From positions 1 through 64,000 of the forward strand of contig NZ_KB900618.1 of the NCBI RefSeq assembly GCF_000379025.1: a stretch of DNA of 64,000 nt. The letters are read 5' to 3'. This document shows, in pieces, positions 24,897 to 33,830 of the stretch. The translations under genes were made by a program, and so were the position numbers. The notes under the pieces were generated by a model. It was not told where the DNA came from, searched no databases, and saw nothing but the letters and a program-made list of their open reading frames with translations. Source of the stretch: Orenia marismortui DSM 5156 (GTDB taxonomy: Bacteria; Bacillota; Halanaerobiia; Halobacteroidales; Halobacteroidaceae). Positions within the stretch are counted from its first letter, which is position 1, and each line of letters opens with the position of its first letter.

Positions 24897-24942
24897 TTTA
24901 TTGATAAAACTTAAGATTCAATATGGAATCGGAGGGTAGATT

Positions 24943-25389
24943 GTGATTAGAATGGCAAAAGAGGATGAGTTAAAAGTAATTGTTAAGATGAAATTAAAGA
25001 TGTTTAAAGAGGCAGGAGTAGATGATCATTTACCTAGTAATGCTTATGATGATATTTTGGAGTCTTATCAAGAGTTATATAAGCAAGATAAAATGAGACA
25101 TTTTTGTTTTCAAGATCAAGGAGAAATAGTTGCTTGCGCAGGAGGTTTTATTAAAGAAGATATCCCTTTTTCTTTTTTTAATCCACCTTATTACGGTTTT
25201 ATAGGAGATGTTTATACAGTTGTTAAATATCGTGGAAATGGATATGCAACAAGATTAACCAATCAGGTGATTCAATGGTTGAAAGAAAAAAATGTAGAGG
25301 TGATCAGGCTTTTAGCCTCTAAAGCTGGGGAAGGTATCTATAAAAAGTTGGGATTTAAAGTGTCAGATGAGATGGTTCTTGAATTATAG
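24943..25389 (+). CDS. GNAT acetyltransferase
   Basis: This 148-residue GNAT starts at GTG 24943, 7 bases after GGAGGG. Family marks are MIRMAKEDELKVIVKMKLKM, the strand FIGDVYTVVKYRGNGYATRL with the acetyl-CoA loop near residue 92, and a shortened C-terminus with GIYKKLGFKVSDEMVLEL. It is unlike its upstream neighbour beyond the fold. The acceptor is unknown. Confidence 0.85.
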   Translation: MIRMAKEDELKVIVKMKLKMFKEAGVDDHLPSNAYDDILESYQELYKQDKMRHFCFQDQGEIVACAGGFIKEDIPFSFFNPPYYGFIGDVYTVVKYRGNGYATRLTNQVIQWLKEKNVEVIRLLASKAGEGIYKKLGFKVSDEMVLEL

Positions 25390-25444
25390 AAATATTTCTT
25401 ATTTATTAGAGTAAGGAGATCAAAGAGAATGGGGATGAATAGAG

Positions 25445-25831
25445 ATGAATAATACAGAATTAACATTAGTTGCTTTAGAGGAAGTTTTCGCTATTTGCCA
25501 GTTAGCAGCTACAGAAGAGATTCCTGCTTGGTCACAGCAAAATTCTAGTTTTATTTCAATAACTCTTACAGCTGAGGAGCTTTCAATAGTTTGTCCTGAG
25601 AGCTTTGTTCCAGATGGGATAAAAGCGGAACTGGGCTGGAAAACCTTAAAAGTTAAAGGACAATTAGATTTTAGTTTGACAGGAATTTTGTCTTCTATTG
25701 CTGAACCTCTTGCTAAAAATGAAATTAGTATTTTTGCTATATCAAGTTATGATACTGATTATATTTTAGTAAAGCAAGAAGATTTTAATGAGGCGATAAA
25801 TATTTTGAGTAATGATTTTAAAATTGAATAA
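25445..25831 (+). CDS. ACT-domain protein (CASTOR-like)
   Basis: The 128-residue protein is built of two ACT-like units, similar to the CASTOR/ACT_7 family of amino-acid sensors. Visible family segments are LEEVFAICQLAATEEIPAW, FISITLTAEELSIVCPE, and the ligand-binding stretch LTGILSSIAEPLAKNEISIF followed by SSYDTDYILVK. It may bind an amino acid; no partner enzyme is adjacent. It is about 55 bases after the GNAT gene and may share its transcript. Confidence 0.82.
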   Translation: MNNTELTLVALEEVFAICQLAATEEIPAWSQQNSSFISITLTAEELSIVCPESFVPDGIKAELGWKTLKVKGQLDFSLTGILSSIAEPLAKNEISIFAISSYDTDYILVKQEDFNEAINILSNDFKIE

Positions 25832-25992
25832 AGTATTTTTAAGCTAATAATAGGAGGATAGTTATAAGGTTAGATAGCTGTAAATTTAGTTCAATAGTAC
25901 TTATTTAGACTTTGTCTTCAGAGCTCATGGTTAAAAATGAGATTTTAAATTTTTTATAAACTTATATATTAGATAAAGTGGAGGGGATTCAA

Positions 25993-26436
25993 ATGAAATT
26001 TAAAGTTACTTTGATTGTATTACTTATAATATTAAGCTGTACAACTGTTACTTTTGCAAAGAATATCGGATTTGATAAAGAGCAAGGGGTGAGAAGTTAT
26101 TGTGATTCTATTATGGAATATTTAGCTAAAGATGAGGTTCAAAAAGCCTTTGACCTATTAGAAGGACAGTGGATTTTTTCAGCTACAGAGATTCAAAATG
26201 TTGAACTGCAAACTATCAAGCAATTAGATTTAGTTAAGGGTAGATTTGGTGATGTTCTAGGCTATAAATTTATAGAAAAAGAAATAGTCGCTGAGATATT
26301 ATGCAAATATACTTATGTAGTAAAATATGAGAACCATATAATAAGGTGGATCTTTATCTTTTATAAAGCTGAAGATAAATGGCTATTAAATAGTTTTAAA
26401 TTTGATGATTCGATAGAAAAATTATTTAATAATTAA
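25993..26436 (+). CDS. Exported small protein, NTF2-like/DUF3887-like
   Basis: The 147-residue protein has a signal peptide (about 1-23, ending TFAK). A mature domain of about 120 residues follows, with EYLAKDEVQKAFDLLEGQW at its start and VKYENHIIRWIFIFYKAEDK near its end, a pattern seen in NTF2-like proteins such as DUF3887. Function unknown. ATG 25993 follows GGAGGGGATT; the GTG at 25978 lies before that site. Confidence 0.6.
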   Translation: MKFKVTLIVLLIILSCTTVTFAKNIGFDKEQGVRSYCDSIMEYLAKDEVQKAFDLLEGQWIFSATEIQNVELQTIKQLDLVKGRFGDVLGYKFIEKEIVAEILCKYTYVVKYENHIIRWIFIFYKAEDKWLLNSFKFDDSIEKLFNN

Positions 26437-26476
26437 ACTATTATAGCTGTGTAAATAAATAAGGGGGGATTTAATT

Positions 26477-27241
26477 ATGAAACTTGAGATTAATTCAAAG
26501 GAGAAATTATATTTTGTTTTGATGTTAATTTTTAGCTTGTTTATCTATTTAGGACTGATTTTTTCAATTATTGGTGGCTTCTATATCTTAATTTTTGCTA
26601 TAGCAGCTCTTATTTCTCATGGAGTATACATTGGTTATATTAAAGGAAATGGGATAAAGGTATCAAATAAACAGTTTCCAGAAATTTATCAAACTGCCCA
26701 AGAATTATCTGAGAAATTAGAATTAAAAAGAGTACCTTCAATCTATATTTTACAATCTGGAGGATTACTAAATGCATTTGCAACAAGATTTTTTGGTAGA
26801 AACTTTGTTATTATCTATTCTGATGTATTAGAGTTAGCCTATGAGGAAGGTGAAGAAGCAGTTGCTTTTGTTGTAGGCCATGAATTAGCCCATCTAAAAA
26901 GAAAGCATTTGCGCTGGAGATATTTATTATATCCAGCGATGATTATACCTTTTTTAGCTAAGGCTTATTTTAGAGCTTGTGAGTATACTTGTGATCAAAT
27001 AGCTTTTCAATTAAGACCAGAAGGAGCAATTTCTGGACTCCTAGTTTTAGCAGCAGGAAAGAAGATGTACAAGAGAGTTAATATAGAAGAAGTAATCAAT
27101 CAAGCTGAGGAAGAAAGAGGATTTTGGCTTTGCTTATCAGAAATTTTATCAACCCATCCACATCTAAGCAAAAGATTAACTAGAATATATGATAATAAAT
27201 TTTTATTCTCAGATGAAAGCTCAAATAGCTTAGGTATTTAA
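26477..27241 (+). CDS. M48-family metalloprotease
   Basis: The 254-residue protein has two N-terminal membrane segments (about 12-30 and 32-50) and the zinc motif VVGHELAHLKRKH near 136 (HExxH). The third ligand lies in CEYTCDQIAF near 169, and THPHLSKRLTRI near the end matches the M48 substrate region. M48 enzymes degrade misfolded membrane or envelope proteins. The strong site AAGGGGGGAT precedes the ATG. It follows the exported protein gene by 40 bases. Confidence 0.9.
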   Translation: MKLEINSKEKLYFVLMLIFSLFIYLGLIFSIIGGFYILIFAIAALISHGVYIGYIKGNGIKVSNKQFPEIYQTAQELSEKLELKRVPSIYILQSGGLLNAFATRFFGRNFVIIYSDVLELAYEEGEEAVAFVVGHELAHLKRKHLRWRYLLYPAMIIPFLAKAYFRACEYTCDQIAFQLRPEGAISGLLVLAAGKKMYKRVNIEEVINQAEEERGFWLCLSEILSTHPHLSKRLTRIYDNKFLFSDESSNSLGI

Positions 27242-27587
27242 AGTATAGTTTCTTATTAGATTATTTTTAGCAGCAGAAAAACTATTAAAACTAACTAGCG
27301 TATGACTTTTATTTATTATCAAAATAAAAAAGAAGAGTTTAAATTATGCCTTAACAAAGAGATGAAATACACTTATGTTAAGGCATAAATTTTAGATAAG
27401 AAGGAAGTGACTAAGCATGGCACAAGAAAATTTTTATACTGAAGTATATCCTGATATTATTAAGCAATGGAAGTTTTATTTGAATCTATTAGACTTATGA
27501 AATTGAGATATAGATGTGAAAGATACCCCCCTGGATATGGTATAAAATTTGATGAAGTTAAGTTTAATTATTTCTAGGAGGTTGATA
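27242..27587. other. Intergenic with 13-bp perfect hairpin and a short reading-frame remnant
   Basis: TTATGCCTTAACA (27344-27356) is fully complementary to TGTTAAGGCATAA (27376-27388), with a 19-base loop. A 27-codon frame (27417-27500) follows GAAGGAAGTG and reads MAQENFYTEVYPDIIK then stops; it may be the start of a lost gene. No intact gene is seen. Confidence 0.5.
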
Positions 27588-28235
27588 ATGAACAGCAAAG
27601 TAATCTTAGTACATGGATATAAGAAAAACCAGAATGATATGTTAGTTTTAAAAGAAAATTTGGAAGATTTAGATTATGATGTGATATTGGTTGATCTACC
27701 TTTAACCTTTAAAAAGATTGAGGCTTGTAATTCTATCTTCAAACAGAAAATAGAAAAAATCATATCTAATTTAGATCAGAATGAAAAAATTAGTTTTGTT
27801 GGTCATAGTACAGGTGGATTAATCATAAGATGCTTTTTATCTAATACAGAGTATCAGGGTAGAGTTCATAGATGTGTTTTAATAGCTACTCCAAATCAAG
27901 GAAGTCAATTAGCTAATATAGCTGCTAAATTTGCTAATATATTCATCAATATTTTTAAAACCTTGGACTCATTAAGATCTAGTAATGTTCAAAAACTGTT
28001 TTTAGAAGATATAGCTACTATTGAAGTAGGAGCTATTGCTGGTAATAAGAATAATTTATTTTTAGGAAAGTTACTGAAAAATGAAAATGATGGTAGAGTT
28101 CAAGTTGATTCTGTAAAGTATAATGGATTGAAAGATTTTATTGTTATCCCTTATGGTCATAAAGAAATCCACTATAAATTTAAAACAGCAGAGTTAGTAG
28201 ATTCCTTTCTAAGGAAGGGGAAATTTAAAAGATAA
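27588..28235 (+). CDS. Alpha/beta hydrolase, lipase/PGAP1-like
   Basis: The 215-residue protein has the lipase fold: KVILVHGYKKNQND at the start (oxyanion region), the nucleophile elbow ISFVGHSTGGLIIRCFL near 75, and IATPNQGSQLA just after. NDGRVQVDSV near 177 and a histidine in YGHKEIHY near 197 match the acid and base of this group. It probably cleaves an ester; the substrate is unknown. ATG 27588 follows AGGAGGTTGAT, so an upstream in-frame ATG at 27549 is not used. Confidence 0.8.
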   Translation: MNSKVILVHGYKKNQNDMLVLKENLEDLDYDVILVDLPLTFKKIEACNSIFKQKIEKIISNLDQNEKISFVGHSTGGLIIRCFLSNTEYQGRVHRCVLIATPNQGSQLANIAAKFANIFINIFKTLDSLRSSNVQKLFLEDIATIEVGAIAGNKNNLFLGKLLKNENDGRVQVDSVKYNGLKDFIVIPYGHKEIHYKFKTAELVDSFLRKGKFKR

Positions 28236-28321
28236 TAAGGTTTAGAAAGGTTGATTAATTTACTCAAATTTAAAATTTTTTAGTTTTGGAATAAAGATAA
28301 AAGTAATGATTTATGGAAGTG

Positions 28322-29428
28322 CTAATATTTTAATTTAACTAAATATGGATCTTTAGAAAATGAAATAAAATTAAATAAGAAGAGGATATGGTCCCAACTT
28401 TCATTCATTAAAGCTGCTATACTCCCATTATAATAGCGAAGATCTATTATTTCTATCTGTGCATAGTGATTTGTCAAGAAAGGAATCATGCTATTTGCAT
28501 AAGAATCTTTGAAGACTAAAAGTTTTTTTCTATCTGTTTTAGAATTTAAATGACTCTTAATGGAAGCTCTACTAGGATTGTTATGAAGAAACATAGCATA
28601 CTTATCACGTCCATCTGCAAAGCTTAAATCATAGATAGATGATTTTAATACACCATCTACATAAAAGTTAGCATCTAAGTGTGGATCATACCAAATGAAA
28701 TCGGCCTTTCCCTTCTTCTTTTTTGCAGCAGAGTAGAAAGTACCATAAAAGTCTTCAATGACTTTAGGAGTGAATTTTTCCAATGGCACCGCTAAAAATC
28801 CTACTTCTTTGGAGTAAGCTTCATAAGCGTAGTATGCTCCTGTGCTTGTCCAGTGGTGATCCAAGCGGTAATAAATATATTTGTTAGTATGTTTTTTAAG
28901 TGCTTGGTATAGATCTATGAATCTTCTGTCGGACAAATTTAGCTCCTCTTTTAGCCATTGAAGCCATTTAGCCTGATTGACATTATATAGACCTATAGGT
29001 ACTAGATCTTCTAAAATAGTATAGCTGTTTGGGGCAATTGCAACATAAATGTTCTGATCTTTATAAATTTGAAGAAAGCTATTTAATGTTTCAACATTAG
29101 TAAAAAAATTATCTGCTAATGTCAAATATTTATTAAATAAATATCCCTTTTTTCCAAAAATAATATTATTATTTTCTTTTTTAAGTAGTGCTTCTTCAAA
29201 AAAAGCTTTTAACCCCATCCATTGATTTCTAAAGATAAATTGATCTGCTACATAACTTTCGTATTTTTCTGTATATCTTCCACTAATCAAATCATTCCAG
29301 TGAAAGTCAGGTTTTTGAGACAAATAACGATTTTCAAATTCTGAAAATGACCGGGGGGGAAGCAATAAATTAACTATAGTTATAATTCCTACAACCATGG
29401 CAAATATCAAAATAGTAAAGTGTTTCAA
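28322..29428 (-). CDS. DHHW/AlgX-like acetyltransferase-associated protein
   Basis: The 368-residue protein has an N-terminal signal anchor (about 4-24) and an SGNH-like AlgX/DHHW domain. The FENRYLSQKP segment near 31 and YRLDHHWTSTGAYYAYEAY near 192 carry the family's name-giving DHHW motif. FKDSYANSMIPFLTNHY near 310 holds the serine block. Such proteins accept acetyl from an MBOAT partner and transfer it to an extracellular polymer. The start is TTG, after AGGAGGTGAG. The MBOAT gene lies upstream, now separated by a hairpin repeat. Confidence 0.88.
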   Translation of the reverse strand: MKHFTILIFAMVVGIITIVNLLLPPRSFSEFENRYLSQKPDFHWNDLISGRYTEKYESYVADQFIFRNQWMGLKAFFEEALLKKENNNIIFGKKGYLFNKYLTLADNFFTNVETLNSFLQIYKDQNIYVAIAPNSYTILEDLVPIGLYNVNQAKWLQWLKEELNLSDRRFIDLYQALKKHTNKYIYYRLDHHWTSTGAYYAYEAYSKEVGFLAVPLEKFTPKVIEDFYGTFYSAAKKKKGKADFIWYDPHLDANFYVDGVLKSSIYDLSFADGRDKYAMFLHNNPSRASIKSHLNSKTDRKKLLVFKDSYANSMIPFLTNHYAQIEIIDLRYYNGSIAALMNESWDHILFLFNFISFSKDPYLVKLKY

Positions 29429-29454
29429 ATTCCACTCACCTCCTAAAGCAGTAT

Positions 29455-29590
29455 TAAAGTGACAGTAACGAGTGACTAGTAACAGGTGACAAGTTAAGTT
29501 GTTTACTGGTTACTCGTCACTTGTCACTAGTTACTGAATTGTCGCAATATCTATCTATGAAGGCATATTTAAATTTAATTCTTAAGTTGG
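29455..29590. repeat. Hairpin repeat family, variant copy
   Basis: The right part (TGTCGCAATATCTATCTATG, then TATTTAAATTTAATTCTTAA) matches the right arms of copy 1. The core differs: it is built of AGTAAC and AGTGAC words in opposing arms, with CAGTAACGAGTGACTAGTAA facing its near complement. It lies between the MBOAT and DHHW genes. Confidence 0.65.
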
Positions 29591-29612
29591 AAGATTATAA
29601 TTCCAATAATCT

Positions 29613-30986
29613 CTAAAACCTAAAATATAAGAATGGATTAAAGGTCGAATCTACCAAATAACTTACTGAAATTAAAAATATTATCATTAAGGCAATTCCA
29701 ACTAAGATGAATCGTTGTGCATATCGTTCATATACTTTTTTGATCCAATAAGTTGAAAATAAGATAGCTAATAGAAAGGTTATCCCATAATTACTAAGGG
29801 CGTATAAATAATCTTGACCTCTGTCAAAGGAGAACATCTTATGTATGTATAGCCATAGCTGAGTAATGTTTGGTGTAGCGAAAATTACCCAGCCAAAGAT
29901 TATAACTATCATAGCATATATATGGGAGAAAATTTTATGATTGTAAAGCCATTCTAATAAAAATTCTTTTTCTATTATTAGAAAGAAGGCAAAATAAAGC
30001 CCCCATAAAATAAAATTCCAACTGGCACCATGCCAAAATCCAGTTAAAGACCAAACAATGAACAAATTTAATCGTTGTCTTTTAACCCCTTTGCGATTCC
30101 CACCAAGGGGAATATACAGATATTCTCTAAACCAATCACCAAGGGTTATATGCCATCTTCGCCAAAACTCGGTAATACTTGTAGACAAATAAGGGAAGTC
30201 GAAGTTTTTAGGAAATTGAAAACCAAGCATCTTGCCAAGACCTATGGCCATAAGGGAATAACCACTGAAATCAAAGTAAATTTGAAAGGTATACCCGATA
30301 ATCCCCAGCCAAGCCATAGCCATAGATACATGAGTAACTCCTATTGCTTCTATATCTTTCCAAAGCATACCGATAGCATTAGCAATAATTACTTTACTGG
30401 CAAGTCCCATGATAAAATAGCGAATTCCTTCGCTAATTTGCTCTAATTTTATCTTGCGATCTTTCAGTTCTTTCTGTATATCTACATATTTTACAATTGG
30501 TCCTGCTATAAGCTGTGGAAACAAACATACATATGCTCCAAAATTAATAATATTCTTTTCAGCTTTTACTTTTCCTTTATACACATCTAAGGTATATGAC
30601 ATTGTCTGGAAAGTATAAAAACTAATGCCCAAAGGAAGTGTTAGTCTTAGAGGGGTAAATTCTGTATTTAGTACACTATTTAAATTAGCAATGAAAAAAT
30701 CAATATATTTAAAAGTCATCAGAAGACCTATATTAGTGAAAAGAGAGAAGCCTAAAAATAAGCGTTTCACCCAGAGTTTTTGAAAATAATCAATAGCATT
30801 AGAAGCCGTGTAGTCCACTAGGATAGAAATAAGCATAATTAAGATATATCTTGGTTCACCCCAGGCATAAAAAATCAAACTGATGATAAGTAACACCCCA
30901 TTTTTCATAAAATAGGGTGTTATATAATAGATAGCTAGTGCAAAGGGTAAAAATCGAAATAAAAATAACAAGCTACTAAATACCAT
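29613..30986 (-). CDS. MBOAT-family O-acyltransferase (AlgI-like)
   Basis: The 457-residue protein has about ten membrane segments. MBOAT hallmarks are FDFSGYSLMAIGLGKMLGF near 236, EFWRRWHITLGDWFREYLYI near 268 with PLGG after it, and the catalytic-histidine region LTGFWHGASWNFILWGLY near 315. AlgI-type proteins pass acetyl groups across the membrane to modify exported polysaccharide. GAGGACTTAG precedes the ATG, which is one base beyond the stop of the upstream DUF4358 gene, so the two are translationally linked. Confidence 0.92.
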   Translation of the reverse strand: MVFSSLLFLFRFLPFALAIYYITPYFMKNGVLLIISLIFYAWGEPRYILIMLISILVDYTASNAIDYFQKLWVKRLFLGFSLFTNIGLLMTFKYIDFFIANLNSVLNTEFTPLRLTLPLGISFYTFQTMSYTLDVYKGKVKAEKNIINFGAYVCLFPQLIAGPIVKYVDIQKELKDRKIKLEQISEGIRYFIMGLASKVIIANAIGMLWKDIEAIGVTHVSMAMAWLGIIGYTFQIYFDFSGYSLMAIGLGKMLGFQFPKNFDFPYLSTSITEFWRRWHITLGDWFREYLYIPLGGNRKGVKRQRLNLFIVWSLTGFWHGASWNFILWGLYFAFFLIIEKEFLLEWLYNHKIFSHIYAMIVIIFGWVIFATPNITQLWLYIHKMFSFDRGQDYLYALSNYGITFLLAILFSTYWIKKVYERYAQRFILVGIALMIIFLISVSYLVDSTFNPFLYFRF

Positions 30987-30987
30987 T

Positions 30988-31533
30988 TTATTTCACTAAG
31001 TCCTCTATGGCTTTCACACCAATTTGAACCTGTTCTTGAGCAAATTCAAGTCTTTCTTCTTCAGTTAGTCCTTCCTTGTCGTTAATTTTACCAAGCATTA
31101 AAAAGAATACATAATTTTCAATGACTAAAACCTTTGCTGCTTTCACCTTGGCCATATTAGCAGGATATTGCAAGCTGTTGTTGACTAATTCTGAATGGTA
31201 TGATCTTAAAGCGTTGGCTACTTGATTTACAGCATCTTTATCTTCCTTTACTTTTAACCCAATAAAGGTGTCAACATGTGCACTCATCATAGGCCCTTCG
31301 GCAATATCTTCTTTTACTAAATTCATTGGAATACCATAAACCTTTGCTAAAACATCTTCATTAATAGGCATTCGTGGGAGATAATTTTCCCCATATGCTT
31401 CTTTAACAGATGTATGTGCCTTTTTTAAGAAATCTTCTCCTAAAACTACTTTCTTTTCTGAAGTACATGCTACAATTATGAATGTCATTATTAAAACCAT
31501 TATTAAGCTAATTATCAATTTGATTTTTTTCAT
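30988..31533 (-). CDS. DUF4358 lipoprotein
   Basis: The 181-residue protein has a lipoprotein signal with VACT at residues 21-24. It matches DUF4358, a family of small lipoproteins commonly found beside MBOAT/DHHW pairs: YGIPMNLVKEDIAEGPMMSA near 71, MSAHVDTFIGLKVKEDK, and VENYVFFLMLGK-like text near 138. It is the first gene of the three-gene O-acetylation operon. AAGGAGATATT precedes the start. A role in presenting or sensing the modified polymer is inference. Confidence 0.8.
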   Translation of the reverse strand: MKKIKLIISLIMVLIMTFIIVACTSEKKVVLGEDFLKKAHTSVKEAYGENYLPRMPINEDVLAKVYGIPMNLVKEDIAEGPMMSAHVDTFIGLKVKEDKDAVNQVANALRSYHSELVNNSLQYPANMAKVKAAKVLVIENYVFFLMLGKINDKEGLTEEERLEFAQEQVQIGVKAIEDLVK

Positions 31534-32008
31534 TTTTTATAATATCTCCTTCTTATAAATGTTATTTTTTCATTTAATAAGATTAAATAAAGATAGTTTA
31601 TATTGTTTCAATTAGCGATATATATATTATTTGATTTATTGTTGAAAATATGTATTTATGGTGTTTAAATAAGAGGAAAATTTATATATTATTTAATTAT
31701 TAATTCTATAAATTTAATAACCAAATGCTTTCTTAGCAATTGAAAATAAATTTGCCATTTTAAATATAATATTTGTGATAGTGTTCAAATGATCTACTTC
31801 TTCATCTTGTGCAAAATATTGTTCATCTGAAAATAAATTTTCAATTAAAAATTGTTAATAATTTTACAGATAGTAGTTCTGGTGATATAATAGGAAGAAA
31901 ATTACTTATTTATGAAAAGTTGTGTTAAAAAATAAATTTTATGATTAATAGAATTCAATCCTCTAAAGGTATTAGCAAGTCAAATCTAATTGATTGTGAG
32001 GGGTTCTG
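31534..32008. other. AT-rich region with a short coding fragment
   Basis: No intact gene. On the minus strand, from about 31850 to a stop at about 31717, lies a fragment reading ENLFSDEQYFAQDEEVDHLN and ending KKAFGY. It has no start codon and is preceded by a stop, so it looks like the tail of a lost gene. I do not recognise the family. The promoter of the O-acetylation operon should lie just right of 31534. Confidence 0.4.
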
Positions 32009-32725
32009 ATGATTAAAATAGCTCATCGAGGATATGTTAATGCTAAATATGTTGAAAATTCTTATTTTGCGATATCAAAAGCAATTGAACTGGGATATGA
32101 TATGGTAGAAATAGATATTAGAGAAACAAAAGATCAAAGAATAATTTTGAATCATGATGATAGTCTAAATAGAGTTTTTGCTATAAATAAAAAAGTTAGC
32201 GATCTCTCTGTAAAAGAAATCAAAGCTATCACTGGTAGAGATATTTTAACATTAGAAGGCTGTTTGAAACTTTGTAAGGATGAGGTAGGCTTGTTGATTG
32301 AGATCAAGGATAAAAGTTATTCTAGAGATTTTTTAGAGAATATATACCAGTTACTAAAAAAGTATAAGATGCTTAATCAAGTTTTGATATATCCGCCTAG
32401 AGAAGATTTAATAGATTTTTATCTAGCAAAAGTCAAAGTAGGGGTTGCATATAATCAGATTAGAAATTTTGAGCAAAAAGAGGGTTTAGCAGATAGAATA
32501 TTTGCTTTAGCAATGCCTGAAATATGGACTCAAGAAAGAATAAAGGAGATGCATGATAAGAACTTGATCTGTTTAACTACTGTTAAGAAAACATATTTTG
32601 ATAGAAATTTCCCAGGTGCTGATCATCTTAAATTAGCTAAAGAGTATATACATCAATTAAAGCAAATGGACATAGATGCTATAAATATAGACTCTGTTTA
32701 TCATAAGTTCTTATTTAGTGATTAA
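32009..32725 (+). CDS. Glycerophosphodiester phosphodiesterase-family protein
   Basis: The 238-residue protein opens with the GDPD catalytic motif IAHRGYVNAKYVENSYFAI (His at residue 5). EIDIRETKDQRIILNHDD near 35 carries the metal-binding Glu and Asp and the second histidine. LLIEIKDK near 91 adds the next metal ligand. The enzyme should hydrolyse glycerophosphodiesters to glycerol-3-phosphate and an alcohol using a divalent metal. No signal peptide, so cytoplasmic. GAGGGGTTCTG precedes the ATG. Confidence 0.9.
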   Translation: MIKIAHRGYVNAKYVENSYFAISKAIELGYDMVEIDIRETKDQRIILNHDDSLNRVFAINKKVSDLSVKEIKAITGRDILTLEGCLKLCKDEVGLLIEIKDKSYSRDFLENIYQLLKKYKMLNQVLIYPPREDLIDFYLAKVKVGVAYNQIRNFEQKEGLADRIFALAMPEIWTQERIKEMHDKNLICLTTVKKTYFDRNFPGADHLKLAKEYIHQLKQMDIDAINIDSVYHKFLFSD

Positions 32726-32746
32726 GTGAAAATAATTTTATCTTAA

Positions 32747-33073
32747 ATACTTGATGATGGTATAGAAGTAGGTGCAAAGATAGATATTATAGCTGATATA
32801 GGTGTTATTATAGAATATAGAGATGGATTTGATAAATATACTACTGGACAGATTCAGCTTTCTTATTGTTTTTATTCAAAAGTCAGAGGGAAGCTTAGAG
32901 AAAGCTCCTTTACTCAACAGTAGTTATCTATGGGCTTTGAGTTGAAATGCTTTCCTATTAATGAAGCTTTAGAGATTGTTGAGAATGATAACCCTGAGAA
33001 TAATTTAGGTCAATTTATACATCAGAGGGATTTAGCTTTTATTAAGAAAGCAAAAGAGATAATCGGTTTTTAG
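32747..33073 (+). pseudogene. Nudix hydrolase remnant
   Basis: The frame from 32747 reads a Nudix C-terminal half: ADIGVIIEYRDGFDKYTTGQ, IQLSYCFYSKVRGKL, then after an in-frame TAG at 32921 MGFELKCFPINEALEIVEND and FIHQRDLAFIKKAKEIIGF. The N-terminal half with the Nudix box is missing and no start is present. Both truncation and an internal stop show it is dead. Confidence 0.72.
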
Positions 33074-33173
33074 TGTGTTAATCTCTAAGATAGGCTGACT
33101 TATAGAAGGTAGATATTGAAAATTATTTTAGTTTATAATAAGTTTACACTAGATATAAGGAGGAGATGATCAG

Positions 33174-33437
33174 ATGGAGGAAGATAATCAAAGCTTAAAA
33201 GAACAAATTATAGTTAAGGTCAAAAATAAGATAAAAATTGGCTATATATCATTATTTATAGTTGGTATTTTTTATTGTCTTAATAATATATTTAAATTTA
33301 TTAGTCCCAAATTTGATGGAGTAAGAGAACTATTCATTATCTTATTATTGATATTTATAGCTGCTTTGATTTTAGATGCTTATAAGTTAATAATTGAAAT
33401 ATTAGAATTTGTGAGTACTAAAGAAGATTCTAAATAA
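33174..33437 (+). CDS. Small two-helix membrane protein
   Basis: An 87-residue protein with a charged start and two membrane segments (about 24-42 and 53-72). The motif-poor sequence cannot be assigned. AAGGAGGAGATGATC gives a strong ribosome site, which together with a clean frame supports a real gene. It is 43 bases upstream of the cupin gene and could be cotranscribed with it. Confidence 0.6.
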   Translation: MEEDNQSLKEQIIVKVKNKIKIGYISLFIVGIFYCLNNIFKFISPKFDGVRELFIILLLIFIAALILDAYKLIIEILEFVSTKEDSK

Positions 33438-33480
33438 GGTGACTATTTGAATTCTATATTAGATTAGAAGGGTGATAGAA

Positions 33481-33795
33481 ATGGATGATTTTATAGTACC
33501 AGCAAAACACTTTAAATTTAAAGCTAAGAAGTTATCAGAAAAGCTTGAAGGTAGTATGTCAGATTCTTCAGTTGCCTATATTGAACCTCATGGTGGAGGG
33601 CCTAAGCCTAGTCATACCCATGAACATGATCATTTTTTTATTGTGGTTAAAGGTTGTGCTACTATAGAGATTGGAGAAGAAAAGTTAAAGGTAGAAGAGG
33701 ATCAATCAGTTTTAGTACCAGGAAGTGAAGTACATTCTGTTTGGAATGAGTCTGATGAATTATTAAAGATGATTGGAATAACAATTCAAGCTTAA
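33481..33795 (+). CDS. Cupin-domain protein
   Basis: The 104-residue protein is a single cupin barrel. The first metal motif is SHTHEHDHFFIVVKGCATIE near 40, and the second lies around VLVPGSEVHSVWNES near 75. Histidines in HTHEHDH and the later VHS would bind a metal. Small cupins of this type are often isomerases, oxygenases or sugar-binding regulators; none can be chosen here. ATG 33481 fits AGAAGGGTGAT better than the in-frame GTG at 33472. Confidence 0.82.
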   Translation: MDDFIVPAKHFKFKAKKLSEKLEGSMSDSSVAYIEPHGGGPKPSHTHEHDHFFIVVKGCATIEIGEEKLKVEEDQSVLVPGSEVHSVWNESDELLKMIGITIQA

Positions 33796-33830
33796 TAAAT
33801 TATAAATAATATATGGAAGGGGTTTAAAAG

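Noticed and set aside
30075-30446. 123-codon plus-strand frame inside the MBOAT gene
   Set aside because: It lies opposite a highly conserved MBOAT core and has no ribosome site.
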